Part shown: piece after piece, positions 1 through 7,263 of the stretch
Numbering within the stretch: the first letter of the stretch is position 1
How the letters are laid out: each line of letters opens with the position of its first letter
Source of the DNA: UBA11136 sp964482135
GTDB lineage: Bacteria; Pseudomonadota; Alphaproteobacteria; UBA11136
Reading direction: 5' to 3'
Assembly: GCA_964482135.1 (NCBI GenBank)
Contig: CAYZWF010000035.1
Span: 1 to 20,997, forward strand
DNA length: 20,997 bases
Translations under genes and position numbers: made by a program
The notes under the pieces: generated by a model
The model's input: the letters and a program-made list of their open reading frames with translations, nothing else
The model's database searches: none
What the model was told of the DNA's origin: nothing

Positions 1-85
1 AAGGCATCATGGCAAGGACAAAAACCACCGGGCCGACGAGCAAGAGACGGCGGAAAGCCTTCAACTGGAAAATGAACGGATACAT
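1..85 (-). CDS. lptD: N-terminal fragment of a probable LPS-assembly outer membrane protein LptD (runs off the window)
   Basis: An ATG directly follows the lptG stop codon (TGA-ATG) and reads 28 codons to the window edge without a stop. The visible peptide begins MYPFIFQLKAF, then RRLLLVG and a hydrophobic stretch (PVVFVLAMM), the shape of a signal peptide with a basic n-region. No mature-protein sequence is visible. The call rests on position: in many alphaproteobacteria lptF and lptG are followed by lptD (ostA/imp), then surA. LptD is the outer membrane beta-barrel that inserts lipopolysaccharide delivered by the Lpt bridge, so it would complete the pathway of its neighbours. SurA or another exported protein is the main alternative. 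Confidence 0.5.
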   Translation of the reverse strand, partial: MYPFIFQLKAFRRLLLVGPVVFVLAMMP

Positions 86-1180
86 TCAGCCGTCCTCAAG
101 GTGCATGAGCATGGCAAGTCCCAAAAGAACGCTGATGCCAACAGGCGACCAGGCCGCGAGCATAACCGGAAGACTTGCCGAAAGACCAAGAGCATATACG
201 ACGTCGGAGAGAAAATAGAAAAGGAAACCAACAAAAATTCCACCGGCGACGATTAACGCCGTGCCTCCATGGCGCACCAGACGCAGAGAAAAGGTGGCGG
301 CGATAAAAACCATGGCGCACAGAAGAAAAGGAAGCGCAAGGAGGGTATACCAGTGAAGGCGGTGCCTGAGGGCGGAAAACCCCGCATTTTCCATGACCCT
401 GATAAAATCAGGGAGGCTCCAGAAAGACATGGTTTCCGGTGAGGCAAAACTTTCCTGAATCTTCTCGAAGGTGAGCTCGGTTGTTACGTGATAACCGGTT
501 TTGAAACTTGGAGGGGTATTCGGGGCGGTTATCCAGGCATTGGCAAGCCGCCAGTTTCCATTATCGAGAGTCGCCGTCGATGCATCGATACGGCCGGCAA
601 ACCGGTCTTCGTCCTCGAACAGGAAAATAATGACATCCTGAAGCTGGAAGCTCTCGGGCAGGACACGTTGTGCATGAATGATGGATTGCCCTTTCCCATC
701 CGACTGGCGCAACCACAATCCGGTGGATGACATGGCTAAAAGGCTTGATTTGCCACGTAAGTAACGGCTTTCAAGATGTTCGAAACGTGAGGTGGCAATG
801 GAAGCGAAAGGGTTGAAAACCGTTATGCTGAAACAGCCGACTAGAAACGCGATTACCAGGGCGGGAAAGAGAAATTGCCATACGGAAACACCTGCCGCCC
901 GCGCCACCACCAATTCATGGGCACGGGTGAGCCGCGAAAAAACAAGCATGCCGCCAAAGAGAATGGCAAAGGGAAGAATTTCCTGGGCCATCAGGGGAAT
1001 TTTCAACAGCGCCATTTGGGCAATGATATCCAGGGTGGCCTGTTGCTTGGATGACGCACGGCGCATCAGTTCCACCAGATCGAGCATGAAGATGATGGTG
1101 GTCAAGGAAAGAAAGATGCCGCCACACCAGAAAAAAAACTGGCGCCCGATATAGGCTGAAAGTGTCATTGAAAGGCGCAT
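86..1180 (-). CDS. lptG: LPS export ABC transporter permease LptG (YjgP/YjgQ family)
   Basis: This 364-residue inner membrane protein is one of the two permease subunits of the LptB2FG transporter, which extracts lipopolysaccharide from the inner membrane and passes it to the periplasmic bridge. The sequence shows the family layout. Two N-terminal membrane helices (about residues 10-35 and 55-85) are followed by the cytoplasmic coupling region with MAQEILPFAILFG and SRLTRAHELVVARAAG. A third helix comes at about 100-125, then a periplasmic beta-jellyroll stretch to about 265, then three C-terminal helices. Length fits the family (about 360). It begins 31 bases after lptF and ends right at the next ATG, so the unit is one operon. 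A second in-frame ATG at codon 5 is an equally possible start; neither has a strong ribosome binding site. Confidence 0.93.
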   Translation of the reverse strand: MRLSMTLSAYIGRQFFFWCGGIFLSLTTIIFMLDLVELMRRASSKQQATLDIIAQMALLKIPLMAQEILPFAILFGGMLVFSRLTRAHELVVARAAGVSVWQFLFPALVIAFLVGCFSITVFNPFASIATSRFEHLESRYLRGKSSLLAMSSTGLWLRQSDGKGQSIIHAQRVLPESFQLQDVIIFLFEDEDRFAGRIDASTATLDNGNWRLANAWITAPNTPPSFKTGYHVTTELTFEKIQESFASPETMSFWSLPDFIRVMENAGFSALRHRLHWYTLLALPFLLCAMVFIAATFSLRLVRHGGTALIVAGGIFVGFLFYFLSDVVYALGLSASLPVMLAAWSPVGISVLLGLAMLMHLEDG

Positions 1181-1211
1181 ACCACAGTTTCCGAAGAAGG
1201 ATTACAGCCGT

Positions 1212-2345
1212 TCAGCTGGGGTTGGATGTTGCATCTGCATCGACGCCGGCGCCGGATGGCCGCTTTCTGCGGCTGAAGAGCACATAGCCTCCCCCGACCA
1301 AAGGAAGTATGGCATTAAGATAAACCAGAGGAACCATCCAGGGAAATCGGGCGGCCAGATTAGTAAATCCCAAAGCTCCCGCCTGAATGGCGATGATCAG
1401 GAGAATGGCCATGGTGATTCTCTTGCCCAGGCCGCGCCGGGTAAAACCACCCGAGAGCAAAGCGGCAAGCGCAATCACGGTGAAGGTCAGGGCATAAATC
1501 GGAAGGGTCAGCCGTTGATGCCCTTCAGCCCTTAATTTGGCTGCGTTGAACTGGTTGTTCACATCCGTCATGTCTGGATAAAAAAGTTCGCCAAGGAAAC
1601 GCTCCTTAGGTTCACGCCATCTTTTTTCGAGGGTGCTGTCCACGGAACGTACATCCAGCGAATAGCGGTCAAAATAGAGCAATGAAAGCTTGCCTGAATC
1701 TTTCGATACTTCTTGCCGGTTGCCGTTGATCATGATGACCTGAGGACCTTCATCGGTCCGTACCAAGGCTCCGTTTTCCGCCATCATGGTCACGGGTTTT
1801 TCCGGGTTTCGTCCATCATGAACGAAGATGCCGAGAAGCTCTCCCTTGGCTCCGCGTTCGCGGACAAAAACAGTGACTCCCTTGGAAATCTCGGTGAACA
1901 CGCCTTCCTGGAGAAGAACGGCGGAGAAATCGTTGCGGATAGTCACCTGTCTGTCCTTGAACTCGCGGAAAGACAGGGGCAGCAGATATAACGTCAGACT
2001 GTAGATGATGACAGTGACTATCCCTGCCAGCAGAAACGCCGGCTTAGACAGGCCGGTCTGGCTGATCCCCGCCACCCGCATGACCAGCAATTCACTATCC
2101 ATGGTCAGCCGGTTATAGGCGAACAGCACGGCGGCAAACAGGGCAAGGGGAAGTATAAGCGCCAGGAAGGTCGGCATCATCAAGACGGACATATAGAGAA
2201 ATATTGAAAGTGGCAGGCCACGGTTGACGATAAGGTCGATAAGCCGCAATGACTGCATCAGCCAGATTGCGCAGGCCAAGGATAAGGTTACAAAAAGAAG
2301 AGCAACAGTGGATCGGAGCAGAATATAGCTCGAGACTTTTTGCAT
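1212..2345 (-). CDS. lptF: LPS export ABC transporter permease LptF (YjgP/YjgQ family)
   Basis: This 377-residue protein is the partner permease of LptG and is placed first in the operon. It opens with the basic/hydrophobic start MQKVSSYILLRSTVALLFV. The conserved cytoplasmic loop LFAAVLFAYNRLTMDSELLVMRVAGIS lies at about residues 66-94, with the family E-L-x-V-M-R-x-A-G pattern. A hydrophilic periplasmic domain spans about residues 130-275, and three C-terminal helices plus a basic cytoplasmic tail follow. LptF and LptG together take lipopolysaccharide from the outer leaflet of the inner membrane and pass it to LptC. Assignment as F rather than G rests on order (first gene, divergent from pepA) and general likeness. 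The two families are related, so a swap is the only realistic alternative. Confidence 0.92.
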   Translation of the reverse strand: MQKVSSYILLRSTVALLFVTLSLACAIWLMQSLRLIDLIVNRGLPLSIFLYMSVLMMPTFLALILPLALFAAVLFAYNRLTMDSELLVMRVAGISQTGLSKPAFLLAGIVTVIIYSLTLYLLPLSFREFKDRQVTIRNDFSAVLLQEGVFTEISKGVTVFVRERGAKGELLGIFVHDGRNPEKPVTMMAENGALVRTDEGPQVIMINGNRQEVSKDSGKLSLLYFDRYSLDVRSVDSTLEKRWREPKERFLGELFYPDMTDVNNQFNAAKLRAEGHQRLTLPIYALTFTVIALAALLSGGFTRRGLGKRITMAILLIIAIQAGALGFTNLAARFPWMVPLVYLNAILPLVGGGYVLFSRRKRPSGAGVDADATSNPS

Positions 2346-2496
2346 AGATGGCTAACCCTGAAAGACGTGACCGCCCTTTACCTCTCCCAAAAATAGAAAG
2401 CAAAGGCCTCTGGGCACGTGAAGGACCGAGATTATCACATAAAACTCATTGATGTTGCGTAGGTTTTTCCCTGGTTTTCGGGGATTATTGCTTTCT

Positions 2497-2542
2497 TTGA
2501 CCAGAGGTCAAGTTTGACTTCCCTTTGTCGGAGGGATGAGTA
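2497..2542 (+). promoter_or_regulatory. Candidate pepA promoter with a 15-bp palindrome
   Basis: The 277-bp lptF-pepA spacer holds the control elements of two divergent genes. A perfect palindrome, TTGACC-AGA-GGTCAA, occupies 2497-2511. A second -35-like TTGACT at 2514-2519 faces pepA, with only a weak -10 near 2537-2542. Transcription from there would begin downstream of the first in-frame ATG and so favour the pepA start at 2623. The palindrome could bind a dimeric regulator or be chance; nothing identifies the protein. Confidence 0.3.
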
Positions 2543-2622
2543 AAGTCATGGTCGATCCGGTCAAGCTGGGCTTTTTCGGAATACCCCCTTCCGCCCCTTA
2601 TCCAGAAAATGGAAAATTCCTA

Positions 2623-4125
2623 ATGAAAATCACCTTCTCCTCTCCTTCACAGTCTCGATCCGGAACGCTCGTTGTTGGTGTTCTCGAAGGAGGCCAGATG
2701 CTCCCTACGACCGCTGCCCTAGACAAAAAAAGTGGTGGTGCGGTGAGCCGGGCCATGAAGGCCAGCCGTTTTAAGGGCGAGAAAGGACAATGGCTGAGTC
2801 TTCTTGCGCCTTCCGGCCTGCCTTTAAGCAGGCTTGTTTTGCTTGGGATCGGCAAGGCCGAGGATATTGATGACAAACGGCTACAGGCGGCCGGAGGACG
2901 TATCGTTTCCGGGCTTGCCACAAAAGGAGAGAGCACGGTCCGTGTGGCGGTCGATGCCATAAAGGAATCGCCCATACGCACCAGTGATATGGCCGCGCAA
3001 CTGGCTTTCGGGGCGCGGCTGCGGTCTTATCGTTTTGCAAAATACCGCACTAAAGAAAAGGCCAAGGACAAGCCCTCGCTTAAAACCTTGATGATTCAGG
3101 TCAGGGGACATGATGCGGCTCGCAAGGCCTACGCGCCCATGGAGAAAACTGCCGTGGGTGTTTTCTTTACCCGAGATCTGGTTTCGGAGCCCTCCAACGT
3201 GCTCTATCCGGAACCCCTGGCAAAACAGGCAAAGAGCTTGGAAAAGCTGGGCGTTAAGGTGGAAATTCTCAATCAGGCACGGCTGAAAAAACTGGGTATG
3301 GGAGCCCTGCTCGGCGTTGCTCAAGGCAGTGTGCGTCCTCCCTATGTGGTGGTGATGCAATGGAAGGGCGCCCCCAAGGCCAAGAACAGGCGTCCGGTGG
3401 CTTTCATTGGCAAGGGTGTGACATTCGATACTGGGGGCATCTCCATTAAACCATCCAACGGCATGGAAGATATGAAATGGGATATGGCCGGATCCGGGGT
3501 GGTCATTGGCCTGATGAAGGCCCTGGCCGGCCGCAAGGCGAAGGTCAATGCCGTAGGCGTGGTGGGTCTTGTGGAGAACATGCCCTCGGGCTCCGCCCAA
3601 CGCCCGGGCGACATCGTCACCTCCATGTCGGGCCAGACCATCGAGGTTCTCAATACTGATGCCGAGGGCCGGCTGGTTCTGGCCGATGTTCTCTGGTACT
3701 GCCAGAAGCGGTTTAAACCCCGCCTCATGGTGGACCTGGCCACCCTCACAGGCGCCATTATCGTTGCCTTGGGCACCGAGATTGCGGGTCTTTTTTCCAA
3801 TGATGATGACTTGGCGGAGCACTTAACCAAAGCCGGAGATGCGGTAGGGGAGCAGGTCTGGCGCTTTCCCATGAACGATTCATTCGACAAGCTCCTCAAT
3901 TGCAATATTGCCGATATGAAAAATATCACCGGCACCCGCGGTGCCGGCAGTATCACGGCGGCGCAGTTCCTCCATAGATTCGTTAATAAGGTTCCCTGGG
4001 CCCATCTGGATATTGCCGGCGTTACCTGGTCGTCCAAGGACAAACCCACCGTTCCCAAGGGCGGGACCGGATTCGGTGTTCGTCTTCTCGACCGGTTCGT
4101 TGCCGATTATTGTGAAAAGGGATAA
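2623..4125 (+). CDS. pepA: Leucyl aminopeptidase PepA (M17 family)
   Basis: This is a cytosolic hexameric metallo-aminopeptidase that removes N-terminal Leu and other residues from peptides. From the chosen ATG it is 500 residues, close to the roughly 500 of E. coli PepA. An in-frame ATG at 2536 would add 29 residues (M-S-K-V-M-V-D-P...) that do not look like the family, whereas MKITF... at 2623 is the usual beginning. The C-terminal catalytic domain has the metal-binding GKGVTFDTGGISIKP (Lys264 and Asp269 in this numbering) and the signature NTDAEGRL at residues 344-351, so it should be active. The N-terminal macro-like domain is normal. holC follows after 19 bases, as in many proteobacteria. 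In enterobacteria PepA also binds DNA in site-specific recombination; nothing here bears on that. Confidence 0.95.
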   Translation: MKITFSSPSQSRSGTLVVGVLEGGQMLPTTAALDKKSGGAVSRAMKASRFKGEKGQWLSLLAPSGLPLSRLVLLGIGKAEDIDDKRLQAAGGRIVSGLATKGESTVRVAVDAIKESPIRTSDMAAQLAFGARLRSYRFAKYRTKEKAKDKPSLKTLMIQVRGHDAARKAYAPMEKTAVGVFFTRDLVSEPSNVLYPEPLAKQAKSLEKLGVKVEILNQARLKKLGMGALLGVAQGSVRPPYVVVMQWKGAPKAKNRRPVAFIGKGVTFDTGGISIKPSNGMEDMKWDMAGSGVVIGLMKALAGRKAKVNAVGVVGLVENMPSGSAQRPGDIVTSMSGQTIEVLNTDAEGRLVLADVLWYCQKRFKPRLMVDLATLTGAIIVALGTEIAGLFSNDDDLAEHLTKAGDAVGEQVWRFPMNDSFDKLLNCNIADMKNITGTRGAGSITAAQFLHRFVNKVPWAHLDIAGVTWSSKDKPTVPKGGTGFGVRLLDRFVADYCEKG

Positions 4126-4144
4126 ATCGGGCGAGGGAAAGATT

Positions 4145-4594
4145 GTGACAGAGGTGCGTTTCTATCAGTTAAAGAAGCATCCCTTGGAACGGGCGCTTCC
4201 TAAACTGATGGAAAAGGTGGTATCCAGCGGCGCCAAGGCGATAATTATGGCGGGGTCCAAAGAGCGTATCGCGGCACTGAATTCCATGATGTGGACTTAC
4301 GAACCCGGGGCCTTTCTTGCCCATGGCAGTGCCGAGGACGGTTATGATTCCGAACAGCCTGTGTGGCTTACGACCTCGCCTGAGAACCCCAATGGGGCGA
4401 GCGTCCTCGTGCTGACCGATGGAGCTTCTCACGATGGTATGGACGGTTTCGAGAAATGCCTGGAAATTTTCGACGGCAATGACGAACAGGCCCTTACACA
4501 GGCTCGTGAGCGGTGGAAGACCTACGAGAAAGCCGGTTATCCACTGACTTACTACGAACAGACGGCTCAGGGCGGATGGCAAGTTCGGGAATAA
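4145..4594 (+). CDS. holC: DNA polymerase III subunit chi (HolC)
   Basis: This 149-residue protein matches the chi subunit of the replicative clamp-loader complex, which links the loader to single-stranded-DNA-binding protein. Family marks are the opening VRFYQLKKHPLERALPKLMEKV, the GSKERIAALNSMMWTYEPGAFLAHG block, and the QPVWLT segment. The open frame extends far upstream inside pepA; the start chosen is a GTG 19 bases after the pepA stop, preceded by GAGGGAAA at good spacing. The pepA-holC order is widespread in proteobacteria and supports the call. It is probably cotranscribed with pepA. Confidence 0.88.
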   Translation: MTEVRFYQLKKHPLERALPKLMEKVVSSGAKAIIMAGSKERIAALNSMMWTYEPGAFLAHGSAEDGYDSEQPVWLTTSPENPNGASVLVLTDGASHDGMDGFEKCLEIFDGNDEQALTQARERWKTYEKAGYPLTYYEQTAQGGWQVRE

Positions 4595-4622
4595 GTTCCG
4601 ATTTCACAATGTCACGCTTTTC

Positions 4623-4651
4623 TTGCCGAAGACGTTGGGTAGGGATATAAG
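4623..4651 (+). promoter_or_regulatory. Probable ndk promoter
   Basis: TTGCCG at 4623-4628 and TATAAG at 4646-4651 are separated by exactly 17 bases, resembling the CTTGAC/TATAAT-type sigma-70 promoters of alphaproteobacteria. Predicted transcription starts near 4658, about 58 bases before the ndk ATG. The -35 overlaps the left arm of a 9-bp inverted repeat (4624-4632 with 4658-4666) that is followed by an eight-T run at 4678-4685. That repeat could instead be a loose terminator for holC. Confidence 0.45.
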
Positions 4652-4715
4652 GCCGCTTCTTCGGCAGTTCCTCCTGCTTTTTTTTATTAACAAGGTTTCG
4701 GGATTTTCAAAGACT

Positions 4716-5138
4716 ATGGCTGTTGAACGCACTCTTTCCATTATTAAACCAGATGCTACGCGGAGAGGCCTGACCGGGAGAATCAATGCCAGATTCGAAG
4801 AGTCAGGCCTGCGCATTGTGGCGCAGAAGCGAATTAGGCTGACTCGCGAGATCGCGGAAAATTTTTACAACGTTCATAAAGACAGATCCTTTTTTGAGGA
4901 TTTGTGCACATTTATGACGTCCGGGCCGGTTGTGGTGCAGGTTCTTGAGGGGGAGGACGCCATTGTTCGCAACCGTGAGATTATGGGCGCCACCAACCCT
5001 GCCAACGCCGAAGATAAAACCATTCGCAAGGACTTCGGGGAGAGCGTGGAAGCCAATTCGGTACATGGTTCCGACAGCCCGGAAACGGCGGCCATAGAGA
5101 TATCCTTCTTTTTTTCCGAGGTGGAAATCGTTGGCTGA
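4716..5138 (+). CDS. ndk: Nucleoside diphosphate kinase
   Basis: This 140-residue enzyme transfers the gamma phosphate of ATP to nucleoside diphosphates through a phosphohistidine, balancing NTP and dNTP pools. The sequence starts MAVERTLSIIKPDATRRG, the standard N-terminus, so the in-frame ATG 93 bases upstream is rejected. The active-site block NSVHGSDSPETAAIEI carries the catalytic histidine in a perfect family context. The nucleotide-binding Arg and Asn residues sit in VRNREIMGATNPANA. Length equals the usual 140-143. It appears to have its own promoter and is closed by the terminator at 5166-5197. Confidence 0.97.
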   Translation: MAVERTLSIIKPDATRRGLTGRINARFEESGLRIVAQKRIRLTREIAENFYNVHKDRSFFEDLCTFMTSGPVVVQVLEGEDAIVRNREIMGATNPANAEDKTIRKDFGESVEANSVHGSDSPETAAIEISFFFSEVEIVG

Positions 5139-5165
5139 TATTTATGTTCAGCCGGTTTTGCATTA

Positions 5166-5197
5166 AAAAAGGCCGCGCCCCAGGGCGCGGCCTTTTT
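5166..5197. terminator. Bidirectional rho-independent terminator
   Basis: A perfect 15-bp inverted repeat has arms at 5166-5180 and 5183-5197. The ten G+C-rich inner pairs (GGCCGCGCCC against GGGCGCGGCC) are flanked by five A on the left and five T on the right. It therefore ends in a U tract in both directions and separates convergent ndk from the small oxidase gene and purMN. Confidence 0.93.
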
Positions 5198-5214
5198 AGT
5201 GAAACTTGCTAGGT

Positions 5215-5352
5215 TCAGCCGGGTGTACGCTCGGTCAAGAAAGCCGCCATCAGGATCAACGTAATAATAATAGTGGCAAGGCTGTATTTCATCAGCGAGA
5301 CGAAATTTTCCCAATCTGTCTGGTGGCGCTGTATTTCACTGTCGGCAGGCAT
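5215..5352 (-). CDS. aa3-type cytochrome c oxidase subunit IV (45-residue membrane microprotein)
   Basis: A 45-codon gene with a clear ribosome binding site (GGGGACAGAAG before ATG) sits between purN and the terminator. Its product has a short polar head (MPADSEIQRHQTDWENFVSL) and one membrane helix (MKYSLATIIITLILMAAFL), ending TERTPG. The His and Trp-x-x-Phe pattern before a single helix is typical of the bacterial aa3 oxidase subunit IV family, which packs beside subunits I and III and is dispensable for activity in Paracoccus. The other oxidase genes are not in this window; stand-alone copies of this subunit are common in alphaproteobacteria. A different single-pass microprotein is the alternative. 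Confidence 0.75.
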   Translation of the reverse strand: MPADSEIQRHQTDWENFVSLMKYSLATIIITLILMAAFLTERTPG

Positions 5353-5469
5353 CTTCTGTCCCCTTTGGTTTAACGGCTAAATCAATGGCGAAATCTATAG
5401 CGCAATGTTCGGTTTAGGGGAAGGGGAAGATTCCAAAAGATGACCATACCGGCCAATGAAACCCATGCA

Positions 5470-6126
5470 TCAGGATTCTTCGGTTGGATTAAACATGGCG
5501 TCGGCAGAAGCAATTGCGCCATCAATTTTCACTGTCTCCTCAACCACGCGCACCCGGCCCTCGGCGATCAGGCGTAAGGCCAGAGGGTAAGCGCGGTGTT
5601 CCGCAGCTAATACCCGGGCAGCCAGATTATCTACCGTATCGCCGCTGTGTACAGGAACCGCGGCCTGGGCGATGACGGGGCCGTCATCCATTTCCGGGCG
5701 TACAAAATGGATAGTACAGCCGGAAAAACTCACCCCTGACTGCAGGACCCGGGCATGGGTGTTCAGACCCTTGAAGGAGGGCAACAGCGAGGGGTGAATG
5801 TTGATGATGCGGTCGCGCCATTTATTGACAAATTCCTCGCTCAGGATGCGCATAAATCCGGCAAGGCAGACCAGTTCCACCTTGTGGTCGCTGAGCACCG
5901 AATCAAGAACCGCGTCAAATTCAGCACGTTTTGGAAACCCACTCTGGTCGATGACATGGGTAGCGAGACCGGCCTCTTTTGCGTATTCCAATCCGGGCGC
6001 ATCTGGATTGTTGGAGAGCACAAGAACCACTTCGGCGGGGAATCCCGGCTTGTTACAGGCGGCGACCAGCGCCTCCATATTGCTTCCGCGCCCGGAAATC
6101 AGGATTGCAGCCTTCAGATTTGCCAC
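5470..6126 (-). CDS. purN: Phosphoribosylglycinamide formyltransferase PurN
   Basis: This 218-residue cytosolic enzyme transfers the formyl group of 10-formyltetrahydrofolate to GAR, the third step of de novo purine synthesis. Seen in order are the phosphate-binding ISGRGSNMEALV near residue 12 and the catalytic RIINIHPSLLPSFKG, which includes the essential Asn and His. GCTIHFVRPEMDDGPVIAQ follows with the catalytic Asp. The frame is open upstream inside purM. The chosen GTG start overlaps the purM 3' end by 13 bases, with a G-rich ribosome binding site (GGGGATGGAAA) upstream, so the two genes are translationally coupled. The C-terminal tail is slightly longer than in E. coli (212 residues). 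Confidence 0.93.
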   Translation of the reverse strand: MANLKAAILISGRGSNMEALVAACNKPGFPAEVVLVLSNNPDAPGLEYAKEAGLATHVIDQSGFPKRAEFDAVLDSVLSDHKVELVCLAGFMRILSEEFVNKWRDRIINIHPSLLPSFKGLNTHARVLQSGVSFSGCTIHFVRPEMDDGPVIAQAAVPVHSGDTVDNLAARVLAAEHRAYPLALRLIAEGRVRVVEETVKIDGAIASADAMFNPTEES

Positions 6127-7241
6127 GATTTTTCCATCCCCGACAGCTGGACACGGGCCGCGCCTTCCTGGCAGGTTATCACCCGCCCGATGGTCCAGAC
6201 TGTCTCGCCGTCCGCGCTCAGAGCTTGGCTCACCTCGGCGGCATGGTCGGCGGCGACCATAACCACCATGCCAATACCGCAATTGAAAGTGCGGGCAATT
6301 TCCTCCACGGCAATTGGTCCGGTGGCCGCAAGCCAGGCAAAAACATCTCCGAAGGGCCATGCATTGGCATCTATGGCAACGCCGAGTCCCGCGGGCAGTA
6401 CGCGTGGGATGTTTTCGGTAAACCCACCGCCGGTGATATGGGCCATAGCCTTGATCATGCCCTTACGGACAAGAGGAAGACAGCTTTTCACATAGATACG
6501 GGTGGGCGCCAGCAAGGCTTCGCCGAGTGTCTCTGTGGGCCGAAACGGGGCCGGGTCATCGTAGGAAAGACCGTTCTCCGACACCAGTTTCCGCACAAGG
6601 GAGAATCCGTTGGCATGAAGCCCGCTGGAGGCCATGCCCAGGACCACATCTCCTTCGGCCACGTCTTCCCCGGTCAGAATCTCCCCGCGTTCGGCCGCGC
6701 CTACGGAAAACCCCGCCAGATCATAGTCTCCCCCCGAATACATGCCGGGCATTTCCGCTGTTTCGCCGCCGATCAGGGCACAGCCGGCAAGATGGCAACC
6801 GTCGGCAATGCCGGCAACAACATCTTTTGCCACGCCCGCGTCGAGCCCGCCGCAGGCATAGTAGTCGAGAAAAAACAGAGGTTCGGCGCCCTGCACCAGC
6901 AGGTCGTTGACGCACATGGCGACGAGGTCAACACCCACGCCGCGATGACGGCCGGTTGCAATAGCCACCTGAAGCTTGGTGCCGACGCCATCAGTGGCGG
7001 CAACCAGGATAGGATCGTCGTAACCGGTGGCGGCAAGATCGAAGATGGCGCCAAATCCCCCCAGCTTTCCATCGGCGCCGGGCCGGGAGGTGGCCCGCAC
7101 CAGGGGCTTGATGGCCTCTACCAAGGCATTTCCGGCGGTGATATCAACGCCTGCATCCTTATAAGTCTGGCTGCTTATGGTGTCCTCACGCGTGATAAAG
7201 TATAAGGCTAGGGTTTGTAGGGAACCTTGACGTTTGAACAT
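6114..7241 (-). CDS. purM: Phosphoribosylformylglycinamidine cyclo-ligase PurM (AIR synthase); true start uncertain
   Basis: PurM closes the imidazole ring (FGAM + ATP to AIR), the fifth step of purine synthesis, just before PurN in gene order. Family motifs are YKDAGVDITAGNALVEAIKP at the beginning, ATDGVGTKLQVA, CVNDLLVQGAEPLFFLDYYA, and ITGGGFTENIPRVLP. The coordinates use the only canonical in-frame start, ATG at 7241, giving 375 residues. Family similarity begins at ISSQTYKDAGV, where the expected Met is an ATA codon at 7178. From there the protein is 354 residues, the normal length, with a GAGGA ribosome binding site four bases upstream. A TATACT box (7199-7204, minus strand) lies inside the extension, suggesting transcription may begin downstream of the ATG. 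The true start is probably the ATA, or the base is an error. Confidence 0.92.
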   Translation of the reverse strand: MFKRQGSLQTLALYFITREDTISSQTYKDAGVDITAGNALVEAIKPLVRATSRPGADGKLGGFGAIFDLAATGYDDPILVAATDGVGTKLQVAIATGRHRGVGVDLVAMCVNDLLVQGAEPLFFLDYYACGGLDAGVAKDVVAGIADGCHLAGCALIGGETAEMPGMYSGGDYDLAGFSVGAAERGEILTGEDVAEGDVVLGMASSGLHANGFSLVRKLVSENGLSYDDPAPFRPTETLGEALLAPTRIYVKSCLPLVRKGMIKAMAHITGGGFTENIPRVLPAGLGVAIDANAWPFGDVFAWLAATGPIAVEEIARTFNCGIGMVVMVAADHAAEVSQALSADGETVWTIGRVITCQEGAARVQLSGMEKSWQI

Positions 7242-7263
7242 ACTTTATCCTTCGCGCTTTGCA

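Noticed and set aside
2881..3822. 313-codon open frame on the minus strand inside pepA
   Set aside because: It is antisense to a strongly supported M17 peptidase; its His/Gly-rich composition is what the reverse of such a gene gives, and it shows no domain.
5979..7205. 408-codon plus-strand open frame across purN and purM
   Set aside because: Both genes beneath it have complete family motifs; the frame is the complement shadow of their third-position bias.
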